A stretch of DNA of 64,000 nt from Bombus terrestris (lineage: Eukaryota > Arthropoda > Insecta > Hymenoptera > Apidae). The notes beneath the pieces were generated by a model, which saw only the letters and a program-made list of their open reading frames with translations, did not search any database and had not been told where the DNA came from. How positions within the stretch are numbered: the first letter of the stretch is position 1; the number at the start of each line of letters is the position of its first letter. The stretch lies in the NCBI RefSeq assembly GCF_910591885.1, contig NC_063274.1:7440001-7504000 (forward strand). Direction: 5' to 3'. Positions 1 through 10,417 of this stretch are shown here, piece after piece. The position numbers and the translations under genes are program-made.

Positions 1-259
1 ATATTTTCGAACGAACCATTAGCTTATGTCACGATTATACGTATACATAGTATTAGAATTTTAAATTTTTTGAAAGTACCATGTATACGTATAGTGAGTA
101 GTGAAACTATTTGTATTCTGTTGCTATTTATTTTGATATTTCCGTACTTATGTAATTGTAACATACACTGATTAAGTAGGCCTAAATATATGTTTCCTAC
201 TAACCTAAACGTACTTTTATGCAATTACAAAAATCTGGTGTCGTGGAAATGAAATGCAG

Positions 260-3200
260 ACCTGAATCAAAGTACGTTTCATTGAAAGACATGGGTATGT
301 GTGAATACTTTTTAGATATAATAGCCACTATCCAAGGTGTCCCATTTTGATTATTAAAGATCATATTTTTTGAAAAGTTATTTTGGTCACGCTAAATAGG
401 GCACCTTGTATATGCACGGTTTGTATGATTGTACGTGTAATTGTACGCTAATCAACATGGGTTAAATGCGAAAAAACAACGCAGAGATCAGGCCTCCATC
501 GAAACAAGGTTTTCCAGTGGTAGTGGACTTCAATATCTTTGTAGCTGATATCAATTCAATAAATGTAGAGGATATGGATTTCCGGTGAGTGGAGATGGTA
601 TGTTAATGAAATCATGCTACTGATTGATATGCACGTGTTTTTCACGCTAAAGTATGTTAAAAAATGTGTAAATAATATTTCAGTAGATAGATTCGACCTA
701 TTTTAATTGATTTTGTTTTACTAAATATAATTTACTATCATGGCACTAATAACTTAATACATATTATTTAGTTAGTAAGCTTTTTTGAGTTGCGATCCTT
801 TTTTATAACAACCGAATTAATTAATAAATAGCTATCCTTTACTCCTACATAATAAATATTTTTATGTTGGGAATATAATATTGTATAATACATATATTGA
901 ATAACTTCCAGTCAATATATTATCTATTTGTGTTTTACTATTTCAAATAATTACATGTTACGTATTCAACAGTTGCCACAGAAATAACAGAATTACATCA
1001 AATTACATCAAATAGGGTAGACATGTTCGTTCGTCAGAGTTGGATCGAATCTCGACTTGATATGCCGGACGAGATTTTCGAGGAGGGCGACGATTACGTG
1101 ACACTGCCTCCTGAATTCTTCGACAGTTTATGGCAGCCAGATCTTTACTTCTTAAACGCGAAAGTCTCTGGTAATTTTTGTAATAAATGCTATATATATG
1201 GATCACATAAAGACACGCGCAAATAATGTTAGATTAAAATTTGTAAAACGTTACTAACTGCACGTATAGATAATAACATTGCACTTCCAGTTCTACTACA
1301 AATGAAAGTTCACAATATTATAAAATTGAAAGGAATAAGACTGATATTTGATACAATGTAGCACAAGGATGATAAATGAACAACTATTTCCTATCTATAT
1401 TGACTAAACTTTCTAATACTCTGTTGAAGTCTTTTATTAATCATTTATTATATCTTTCACTGCTTATCTAATAATAAGTATTCGTATTGAATCTGGCATT
1501 CATCGAAAAACCGATAACAATCTACCTGATATGGATATTATACGCGTTAATGATCCGTAAAATTCTGAATAACCTTGAAGTAGCCTTGAAATGATCTTCA
1601 AGTAATCGAAATGTACTTTCATAATGACTTTAATATGTTTTTGTCTAAAACATGTTTGATCTTACAGTAGTCTTGAGATGACCATGAAACTTTGTAATAA
1701 CTTTGAAGTATCTAATAATGAATTAAAATCATTTTCTTTTTCAGAAATTGCGGCGTTAAATCACAAATTCTCATCTGTTACGTTGTACAGAAACAAAACG
1801 GTCAAGTATTCAGCACGGATGCATGCCATCATCGCCTGCCAAATGGAATTTCAACTCTACCCAATGGATATTCAAATATGCCCTATCTACATAGAAAGTT
1901 GTAAGTTCAATAACGGAACAAGACTCGCTAACAGGATATGTCACATTCCTGCATTTTTATTATTTTTTTCAATTAATCGTTCTTCGCTTTAATCATACTT
2001 AGTCAGACTGTTCTTTTAATTGTAACGATAAAAATAAAAATTTACACGAATATCCGCGATTTAATCATATTTCTGAAACATGTAGAAAATTGTTACTGGC
2101 AAGTTTCTTCATATCTCTAAAAATAGCACAAATGATGTGAATGTAGATGAATAAATTTATTGGTACACCTTGTATGCAGCTCTAGACTCTAGAACGTCAC
2201 AGAAGTCTTGCAGCAGTTAGCGATAGATCATTGTCGAAACAAATTATTGCAATTTATATCTAAAATTTCAATGCAGAATGGAACGGAATGGAATCATTTA
2301 AGATCTAATGCGTATATATACTGTTGATGTAGAAACACCTGCTTCTTAATTTAATCTTCTTATTAATATGCCATGCTTCTTTATATTTATATTCATTACC
2401 AATTAATCCCTTAAAACTTTGTCTAATTTTATTATTTAAACACGCATTGTTTAATTTCATTAATTTTATTTTATTATTTATTATTTGGTATCAACAAATA
2501 GTCAATCGTATAAGTTCATATTTAAATATTAAATTATTAAAATGAGAATGTTCAAATATTCAAATCTTAAATATTGAAACGACCTTGTAATCTCATACTA
2601 TGGGCTCTTGTAATATTCTAATCCATTTCAATCCGACCACCGTCCATTTCTATAATCCCAAAACTCAACATATTCACTACTTTAACTTGAAAAACTGCAT
2701 TACTCGCGATAGTTTCCTATCACAAACAGAAGTTACGCTTAAGATGGGGATTGGGCGCAGTCACGGTGAACCCAGAACTGAAGCTTTTACAATATGATAT
2801 CGGGAAGCCGGTGGTTGCTGAAGAAACTGTTGATTATATGCTCGAAAAAAGTGGTACGATTTTTGTTTCGATGTAGAACGGTGATACCCGGACATATATA
2901 TATATATATATTTCATATTATATATTTCATGTATATTATAATTTACAGGAAATTTTTCACGACTGGTAGTGTTCTTCCGATTCGAAAGGCAAATTGGTCA
3001 TCATCTGATACAAACTTTCGCACCATCCACGTTGGTTGTGATGTTATCTTGGTTTAGCTTCTGGTTGGGCTTAGATGCGATCCCTGGTCGTGTGGCTCTT
3101 TTAGTAACCAGTATGCTGACCTTGGTTACTATGTTTACTGGTCTGAAAAGCGATATTCCGCCAGTTGCTTACGTGAAAGTATGTTCCGATATAATTCAAA

Positions 3201-4794
3201 GAGTATTACTACTAATCGTTCAATCGTATAATTCTTCTTATTCCTTCTTTACACTTGTTCTCTTTTTTCTGGTGGGGTATACTTTATATTCATAGAAACA
3301 TACAAAAATTCTCATTGACCATCTCAAAAATAATGTTTTGTTTTACAAAGTACATTTCTGAGTTTGTCAGGATATGTTTAGGCGAACATGATAATAAGGA
3401 CATTCTGTTCGGACAGTCTTACTTGTAACTTGGTTTCTAATGGAATTTTCATATCATCTACGTCATCCATTAGTTCTTTGAACAATACCTAATACTTCTT
3501 CACTACATTTTTATTTGTGAATAGCACAGTGACGTTTTCTTTCCTTATCATCTTTGTTACGTAATAATGCTATACGGTGGAAATCTTTTGAAATTATCAA
3601 ATGATAGCTATTGTATGAGATGGAGAAGTATGTATTGTTTTTATATCTGACATTATCGGATATGAACTGATAATATCAATTCTATATCTTCGTCTGAACG
3701 GAACCATTCCATTACGACACATTCTGTGTCTGAACACATAATCTAAACCGATCTTGGTACATATGATACCAAATATATATTAAACTATTTCAATGTTTAT
3801 GTAAATTATTCTGATGTTAATACCTCTAGTTTTCTAGATAGCAAAATAATTCAAAGATTTATTAATATATCAAAACATTGACCGATAAACATTGTGGTAA
3901 CGTATCTTTATGCGTTTAGGCACTAGATGTTTGGATGGCAGGCTGCATGATGTTTGTATTTGCTGCTCTCGGTGAATTCGTTGTTGTAAAAGTACTCGAT
4001 TTGCAGTACCAGTTGGAATATGATCTACAATCGTCAATGTCCCGACATTACTCAACAGTTCGTATAACAATTTTGACATTATTGTCATAAATACAAGTTA
4101 GAGTACCAAATTTTTTCAATACTAAATGGAAATTAATTTATTATCCCTATACGTTACTATATCATTTAATTCTTCTATCTGCTTATCCCTATACCATTGT
4201 ATGTTATTAATACGCCATTATATTAAATAATATATCTCTAACTATTTCTCGAAACCTAAATATTTTTAATATTTATCCAATTTTATATTGCATTAAGTCC
4301 CGGCCTTGCTTAGATTCTTAGTTATTTAACACCTTATATAGATGCGTGCGTTGTGCAAGGTCAATACTATTAATCAATCAAAGAAGTCTGCGGATTAATG
4401 GTTAACAAGAGATTCAATAAATGCGCCAAGTAATACGTTAGATAAAATACAGCAAAAAAACATTAGAAAATTTGTATTGGATAACTAATAATAAAAGCAT
4501 ACAAAATTATATATCTAATAAGTTCCGCATTATTTTTAGCGTATAGTTGCCATGGAAAAGGGTCAAAGTATTTGGGATTATGACTCAACATATATACCAA
4601 AAGCAAGAAATAAAAGAGCTGGTAGCAAACATCTTCTACAAAATGCGTGGCTAGACACTGAATATCCAATGATACGTGTATGCAAAACACGGTCACAAAA
4701 AATTGACAATTATAGTAGAATAGGTTTTCCTATACTATTTATGCTGTTCGTCATTTTGTATTGGCCGATACTCTTATTTAAGAAGGCAACGTAA
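260..4794 (+). CDS. Cys-loop ligand-gated chloride channel subunit, CG6927/CG7589/CG11340-like (5' incomplete)
   Basis: Subunit of a pentameric plasma-membrane anion channel. Predicted coding exons: 260-294 (weak), 485-584, 1016-1170, 1745-1900, 2713-2853, 2949-3178, 3920-4057 and 4540-4794; reading phases agree across all joins. Visible in the translation: extracellular segment DMFVRQSWIESRL and loop WQPDLYFLNA; the cys-loop with exactly 13 residues between its two cysteines (CQMEFQLYPMDIQIC); M1 around FAPSTLVVMLSWFSFWL; M2 beginning IPGRVALLVTSMLTL; M3 around MMFVFAALGEFVVVKVL; a short M3-M4 loop; and C-terminal M4 around ILFMLFVILYWPILLF. There is no second loop-C cysteine pair, unlike GluCl, HisCl or glycine receptors. 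PGR replaces the usual PAR before M2. The signal-peptide exon was not found and probably lies left of the window. The donor at 4058 (GTTCGT) is non-consensus, so that join is less sure. Family certain; subgroup inferred from memory of insect members. Confidence 0.85.
331..411. repeat. Small imperfect inverted repeat, possible MITE relic
   Basis: CCAAGGTGTCCCATTTT at 332-348 is matched in inverted orientation by AAATAGGGCACCTTGTA at 394-410, so the arms pair with a few mismatches around an AT-rich core of about 45 bp. It sits in the first visible intron of the chloride-channel gene. Similar ACAAGGTG ends are common in short DNA-transposon relics, but no target-site duplication is clear. Confidence 0.25.
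2893..2912. repeat. (AT)n microsatellite
   Basis: A pure AT dinucleotide run of about 10 units lies in the short intron between the loop-C exon and the M1-M2 exon of the chloride-channel gene. It is likely length-polymorphic. Confidence 0.8.
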
Positions 4795-4818
4795 TGCTAT
4801 AGATACATAATATAATTA

Positions 4819-4824
4819 AATAAA
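4819..4824 (+). terminator. Candidate polyadenylation signal of the channel gene
   Basis: AATAAA lies 25 bp after the TAA stop at 4792-4794. The facing PWP2 gene ends only about 340 bp further on, so the two transcripts converge and their 3' ends may overlap. Confidence 0.4.
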
Positions 4825-5130
4825 AATCTATAAATTATTATTAGCGAAATTATCACGTATTACATAGTTTTTCATAATTATAATACCTTAGGACTGGAAA
4901 CTACTATATAGATATACTGTACTAGAAATATATGAAAGTAAATAGACGATGTATTTTTTAAAATACATGTTATTTCTTAAATTGAAATATACATTTAATA
5001 AAAATAATAAATAAGATACTAGATGAATTTATTTAAGATTACTATAAAACTTATAAATAAACTGTACACGTGTATGAAATAGTTTTATGATTGTATTCAT
5101 AAAATATTTATGTGAATGGTAATCTATTTC

Positions 5131-5136
5131 TTTATT
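5131..5136 (-). terminator. Candidate polyadenylation signal of PWP2
   Basis: AATAAA on the minus strand (TTTATT on the plus strand) lies about 25 bp after the PWP2 stop codon at 5161-5163. It is the nearest canonical hexamer in the convergent intergenic gap. Confidence 0.45.
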
Positions 5137-5160
5137 ATTCAATCTTATCATTAAAACGTT

Positions 5161-8100
5161 TTAATCAATTTCAATTTCTTCCATTGAAGACATCCCAGAT
5201 TCCTCGTCTGTTTCCATTAAATTGTCATTGGAAACAGTTTTTTTGGCTTTATAAACACCAACTTTTTTCAAATAACTCATTGTATACTGATTGAAATCAC
5301 ATCTGTAATAGTAAAAAAATATGAATATTTTTAAACAATAATACGCATAAAAATTATATACTAACAGTTTACTCAAATCATCGTATTTCTTTTGCATATT
5401 TTTTTGCAACATTAGCAATATCGGCATTTGAAGAGCTGTATCTATTCTTGATCCATGACTAGTCAATATAATTTCTATCCAAAGGAGATAAAAATGTATA
5501 TGCCTAGTAAATTCCAATTCCGATGCTATGAATTTTAAAACTTTCTCGACATAAATATTGGATAGAGCCGTTACTGTTAAATTAACTGAAATCAGAGATA
5601 TAATAAGTATATTGGATGGCTAATATCACATTAATAAACTATTATTAACTTACTATCTGAGCACGGAATATTTTCTATAACGCATTTTATTAATAATTTT
5701 TCATTCAGCTTCAGAGCCATCATTAATGCTGAAAATTTTGTTTATTAGTGCATTTTTATTTATTTTAAAGAAATTAAGTTATATATAAATCCCAAACCTT
5801 TTGCATATTCCATTTGACTCAAAGCTTTTTTCACAGCTTCTGGTGTAATCCCTAATTCCAATTCAAATGGATCAAATACCAATCCAGCATCTAACGAATA
5901 TAATAATAATCCTTCCGTAGTTGCCGCAGCCCACGCTTGTCCTATATGCAACAAATACTGGTTGGTTATTAAAATTACGTCAAAATAATATTCGGTATAA
6001 ATTAGAAAATAAATTCAACCTGTTGGAGAAAACTGTAAACTATATACTCTAATTTCTGGTTTTATATTTCTGCTCGCCATATCTCCACTTCTAACGCCTG
6101 GTAATCGTAACTTTACATTTTCTTCTCGTTTTTCCACTAATGCCATGTTTCCAAATTCTGTTAAATTTCGTTTATTTATAAAATCCTACGTAAAAATAAA
6201 TTTTTATTAGAAAAATAATATTCCCTCCCACAAAATAGTAAAAATATTATAATTCGAAGTTGACATAAAAAGTTACTTACATCAACTCCATCTAGTGATC
6301 TATTCTGCGTTACAACAAACTTTTTTATAAGTATAAATTCTTGTACATTATAAATGCATATATTTTTAGAATGCCCCCCAGCTAATATGCACGTACCATC
6401 AGCTGAATAACAAAGAACAGTAAACGCCCTAAAAATTTGATTTAATTAAGGTAATTTTAATTGTACCCAAATTACTTTTATTTCATTATGTATGGTATAT
6501 TCATACTTTTAAATATACGTACTTGCCCTTAAGACTTTGCTTAGCTGTAACAAGATCAGTATCAGATCTTCCACTGCCTAGATCATTTCTTCCTTCAATA
6601 CTACCAATTTGTACCGCCGTTTTACAATTGAAAAATGAAATTTGCCCATCCAAAGTGGCAACTGCTACTTCTTCACCATTTGGTTTGTATGTAACATATA
6701 AACCATCAGCAGTTAACTGTATCGTTTCATGTAAAGAACCACTTTCAATTGCATTCCATATTTTCAGTGTTTTGTCCCAAGATACGGATACTAATTCCGT
6801 GCTTGTAACATTTGGATTAAATGCCAAACTGGCGATTGGACCTTCGTGTCCACTTAATATCTAGTATATAAAATACACAATAACACTTAAGCAAAAATTC
6901 TATAAATTTCCGAAACGTTAACACGTTAAAAATCGACCTTATTTAAATCCTTCTCAATTTTATTTAATTGAACTTAAATAGCTAATTCTCAATGTGTGCA
7001 ATTTTAAGATATTTTCCAGAAATATACCTCCAAAAGTTTTCCCAGTTTGACGCTCCACAAATAAATTTCAAAAAAGTCTTGGCCTCCAGCTACAAGAAAC
7101 TCATCACTTGAATCTAAAGCAACGCAGGAAAACTGTACGGGTCGAGGAGAGGTAAGAGTTCGAAAATTTCTGTACCTCGCTAAATCATATGCTCTAACAG
7201 TTCCGTCAAGCGATGCAGAAACAATAAATTTTCTATTATGACTAAATATCACTCCTGTTATCGTAGATGTATGTTCTTGAAATGTAATAGAACAAAATCC
7301 ATTCATAGTGTTCCATAATTTAACTTTCGCGTCATCACCTCCGGTAACAATGTATTGGCCATCAGGACTGTATGCCAAACAGTTTATATTACTACTGTGG
7401 CTTTGTTGCTTCATGGCATAAGTTTCACTTTGCCATTCCCATACTAATAATTGACCAGCTGTAGAACATCCTAAGGCTATCCAATCACCAGTTGAATTTA
7501 TGGCAATCGATGTAATATATTGGTCTGATATACTGAAAAATGAAGATTATTAGAAATAAATTACATTAATGTTAAAAAGATATAAATACTATATTAAATA
7601 ATATAACTAATTAAACAATACCTTAGAGAATGTATCATATTTACATCAGGCATTTCATATAAATAAAATGCACCAATACTGAATCCTACTACTAAGATAT
7701 TAGTCTGTTGATGATATGCAGCTGCAGTTAATATTAGTTTACCTTTCTTTTGGCTTTGAACTACATCAGCTAGATAATGACGACCCAGTTTATTATAACG
7801 TAATTGTTTGGTTTCTGTCTCATTTTCAGAACCTTCTACAATTGGTTCAGTTAAATCTCCTGTGAAATATAATCTGTATTACATATCTTATGTCCTTCTT
7901 TAATTTATTTGTACATTAAATACAAAATTATAAAAGAAAAATTACTTGATTTCAATAAATCGCGTTCATGAGCTTTAATCTGTTTGTCTGTTTTCTCTAT
8001 AGCTTTTTCAATATTAACATCATCTTCTTCATCACTATCTGTTCTTTTGCCTCTTTTAATTGGAGGTACGTTGGATGGCATTAAATCTTCTGGATCAATT

Positions 8101-9243
8101 GTACACTCCCAAATGCACAATTGTCCATTTCTTTATAATATATTTATATTATGTTACATAATGAAATGTTTCCATGAGAATTACATTCTAAATACATACC
8201 TGCTAATTGTAATTAAATCATAATTCCTTTTTTCAAAAAAGCATGCTACAATTTCATCAGTATGGCCACCAAGACTAATATATCTGAAGTTTTTATATTT
8301 TTCTAAGCTGTAAATTTTTGTAGCCATATCTTTAGAACCAACAGCTAATAACTTTGAATCATAAGACCAATTAATAAAAGTTGTATCATCCACAGCTGTA
8401 TAAAATACATGTTCCATAATAAATGGATTATATTCAGCTGTTTGCAAGCCAGGTGCATTAAAGACAAATACTGAAAAAATAATTGTCATTAATATAATTT
8501 TTTAATCAATTTTAATGAATAAATAAAATTAATTATATGTACATAATATATATTATATATCATATGAAAGACATACCATTATTTTGTTTACACACTGCAA
8601 AATGTTTACCATCTGGAGAAAATTTTACACATCTTACTTTTTGATTAAATCTATATTTATGTATTACCATTTTACTAATCATGGTAATTATATGAGCATC
8701 ACCCACTATAAAGAAAATTTTCAAATAAAATTATACTGAAATTTTAAGACTAACTTTGATCATATAATATGATATAATTGTACCTTCGTTAATTGCAATT
8801 AGTAATATCCCGTTAGGTGATAAATCTATGCTTGTATAATTATATCGACTCTCCACAGGTAATGTTTGAGACTTATTACTGAAAATAATTTTCATAAAAT
8901 TATTTCATTTATCATTAGATTAGGAATCATAATTATTCGAGTGAAATACTTGAATAAATATTATACTTACTTTTTTAAGTCATATATTGTTATCCGATTT
9001 CCCACTGGGCTAATAACCGAAGATCCATCTCGAGAAAATATTAAATTCCCTTTATTATAAACTGCTCCCAGCAGATTACTGAACTATAAACAATATTTAT
9101 AATAAGTATAAGACTACATAAAATATTGAAATATAGTACGTAACAAGATGAGGTTAGGAACAATACAGATTTCAGCATTCATTACAAAGTTATTATTACA
9201 TAAATCACAAATACACTCTTTTTACCTTATATGCAAACTTCAT
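5161..9243 (-). CDS. PWP2: PWP2 homolog (UTP1), WD-repeat SSU processome subunit
   Basis: Nucleolar WD40 protein of the UTP-B subcomplex, which processes 18S pre-rRNA. Exons in transcription order: 9226-9243, 8971-9083, 8784-8878, 8577-8705, 8200-8470, 7946-8130, 7622-7859, 7028-7532, 6523-6860, 6281-6428, 6020-6185, 5798-5941, 5654-5728, 5366-5585 and 5161-5302. They sum to 2787 nt with continuous phase, giving 928 aa; the human protein is about 919. The N-terminus MKFAYK followed by FSNLLG matches the family start. WD signatures include CLAYSPDGQYIVTGGDDAKV and FSHNRKFIVSASLDGTVRAYD. The C-terminal Utp12 domain covers about residues 730-880, including FTRHIHFYLLWIEIILTSHG, and is followed by an acidic tail. 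An acidic insert follows the first WD block. Introns are mostly 60-150 bp. The gene faces the chloride channel and diverges from the V-ATPase gene. Complete and intact. Confidence 0.95.
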
Positions 9244-9363
9244 GGTGTTTTAATGTAAAGATATACAATTTTTATTACAAATATATTTCAAAATCATAGA
9301 GCACATTTAACGTCATATTTGTTTAACATCATAATTGAATCGTGCTTCGTCTATATTATATTG

Positions 9364-9409
9364 CAACTTCCGCTGTAGCACAACTTCCGCTCGGTGAACC
9401 AATCACGTG
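9364..9409 (-). promoter_or_regulatory. PWP2 proximal promoter elements
   Basis: Two exact copies of CAACTTCCGCT (9364-9374 and 9381-9391), each with an ETS/GABP-type CTTCCG core, are followed by the E-box CACGTG at 9404-9409. All lie 120-165 bp upstream of the PWP2 start codon. CACGTG fits the Myc-type control known for ribosome-biogenesis genes. Function is inferred from motifs only. Confidence 0.4.
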
Positions 9410-10126
9410 TTAAGATTAAGGTGTTGGCTCAACATTTCAGAAACTTTCTATTAAATGTTATAATTAATTGTAAGTGTAATGATAAAAGCGTTAAATTATT
9501 GTTTTTATGTATTTCACGTTCCAACGCATGCATATCCAGAAGGATGCTGCAAAATACATCATAAGAACTTCTTACAATTCATATGAATTTTACGCAAACC
9601 GATTTCACGCCTATGATACAAATTTAAACTCAAAACTTCATTTAAAAAATCAAACATGTATTTTCATGAAACGAATGAAACATAAATAAGCGGCTACGAG
9701 AACAAAATGCGTGCATCAAATTGCACGTGTAATATAAATCAAAGCTTTAATTATTCCATCGATATATTAATCAAAAGAATATTTAAATTTTATACTTTAA
9801 CTACCTAACTTGAAAAATCATTGTAACTTTAACTAACATTTCCAAAATGAAATTACAAGTGTATACATCTTTGTTTAAACGTAGTCACGTGTCTGCGTAC
9901 ATTTTAGTAAAATAACCTCAAAATGCATGATAAATGTTGTAAGGGTAAATCGGAGGGATAAATGAGATTTCGAAAGCAATATTCATTGTATTTCTAGATG
10001 AAGGTATATTATAGAAATTAGCATAAGAGATAAATAAGTAAAAGAAACGTATGTCACGCGGTCCGAAAAGCAAAAGCTTGCGCAGTGGAGGTGCGCAGTG
10101 GTTCTACACAGAGCGTATAGCATGGC
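9410..10126. other. Intergenic region between divergent PWP2 and V-ATPase c genes
   Basis: AT-rich with no convincing coding potential. One CLEAR-like E-box, GTCACGTGTC, lies at 9884-9893. The shared upstream region probably serves both divergent genes. Confidence 0.5.
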
Positions 10127-10144
10127 TGACGTCAGATATAAAAG
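10127..10144 (+). promoter_or_regulatory. V-ATPase c core promoter: CRE plus TATA box
   Basis: A perfect palindromic CRE, TGACGTCA, at 10127-10134 is followed at once by TATAAAAG at 10137-10144. Transcription would begin near 10170, giving a 5'UTR of about 250 nt. A CCAAT motif follows near 10195. Position and motifs suit an active TATA promoter; no start-site data are available. Confidence 0.5.
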
Positions 10145-10258
10145 ATGAAAGACGCGACTGGATTCGCTTGGAACGGTGCAGTCCGCAGTCGCGAACCAAT
10201 AGGAAGGGAATAGACATTACCGAGTTTCGGCAGGCTCTTCTTCTCTCACTCGTCACTC

Positions 10259-10268
10259 GTCACATGAC
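10259..10268 (+). promoter_or_regulatory. M-box/CLEAR-like site
   Basis: GTCACATGAC, a 10-bp E-box element, matches the M-box bound by MITF/TFEB-family bHLH-Zip factors. Insect Mitf is known to control V-ATPase subunit genes through such sites. This copy lies in the presumed 5'UTR, about 150 bp before the start codon. Confidence 0.5.
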
Positions 10269-10417
10269 CCGCACTCCTGTACGGTAGGCCATATTTGACA
10301 GTGGCACTAGTTTAGCGAAGTGAGTGCGTGAAGATCGCTCTTCATCCCACGTTCGCGTTTTCGACAACCTGTAAATACTCGTGATCGATTTGACCTACGA
10401 GTCCTAAACGCATCAAA

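Noticed and set aside
10051..10287. 78-codon ORF upstream of V-ATPase c
   Set aside because: Overlaps the CRE, TATA box and 5'UTR; no similarity.
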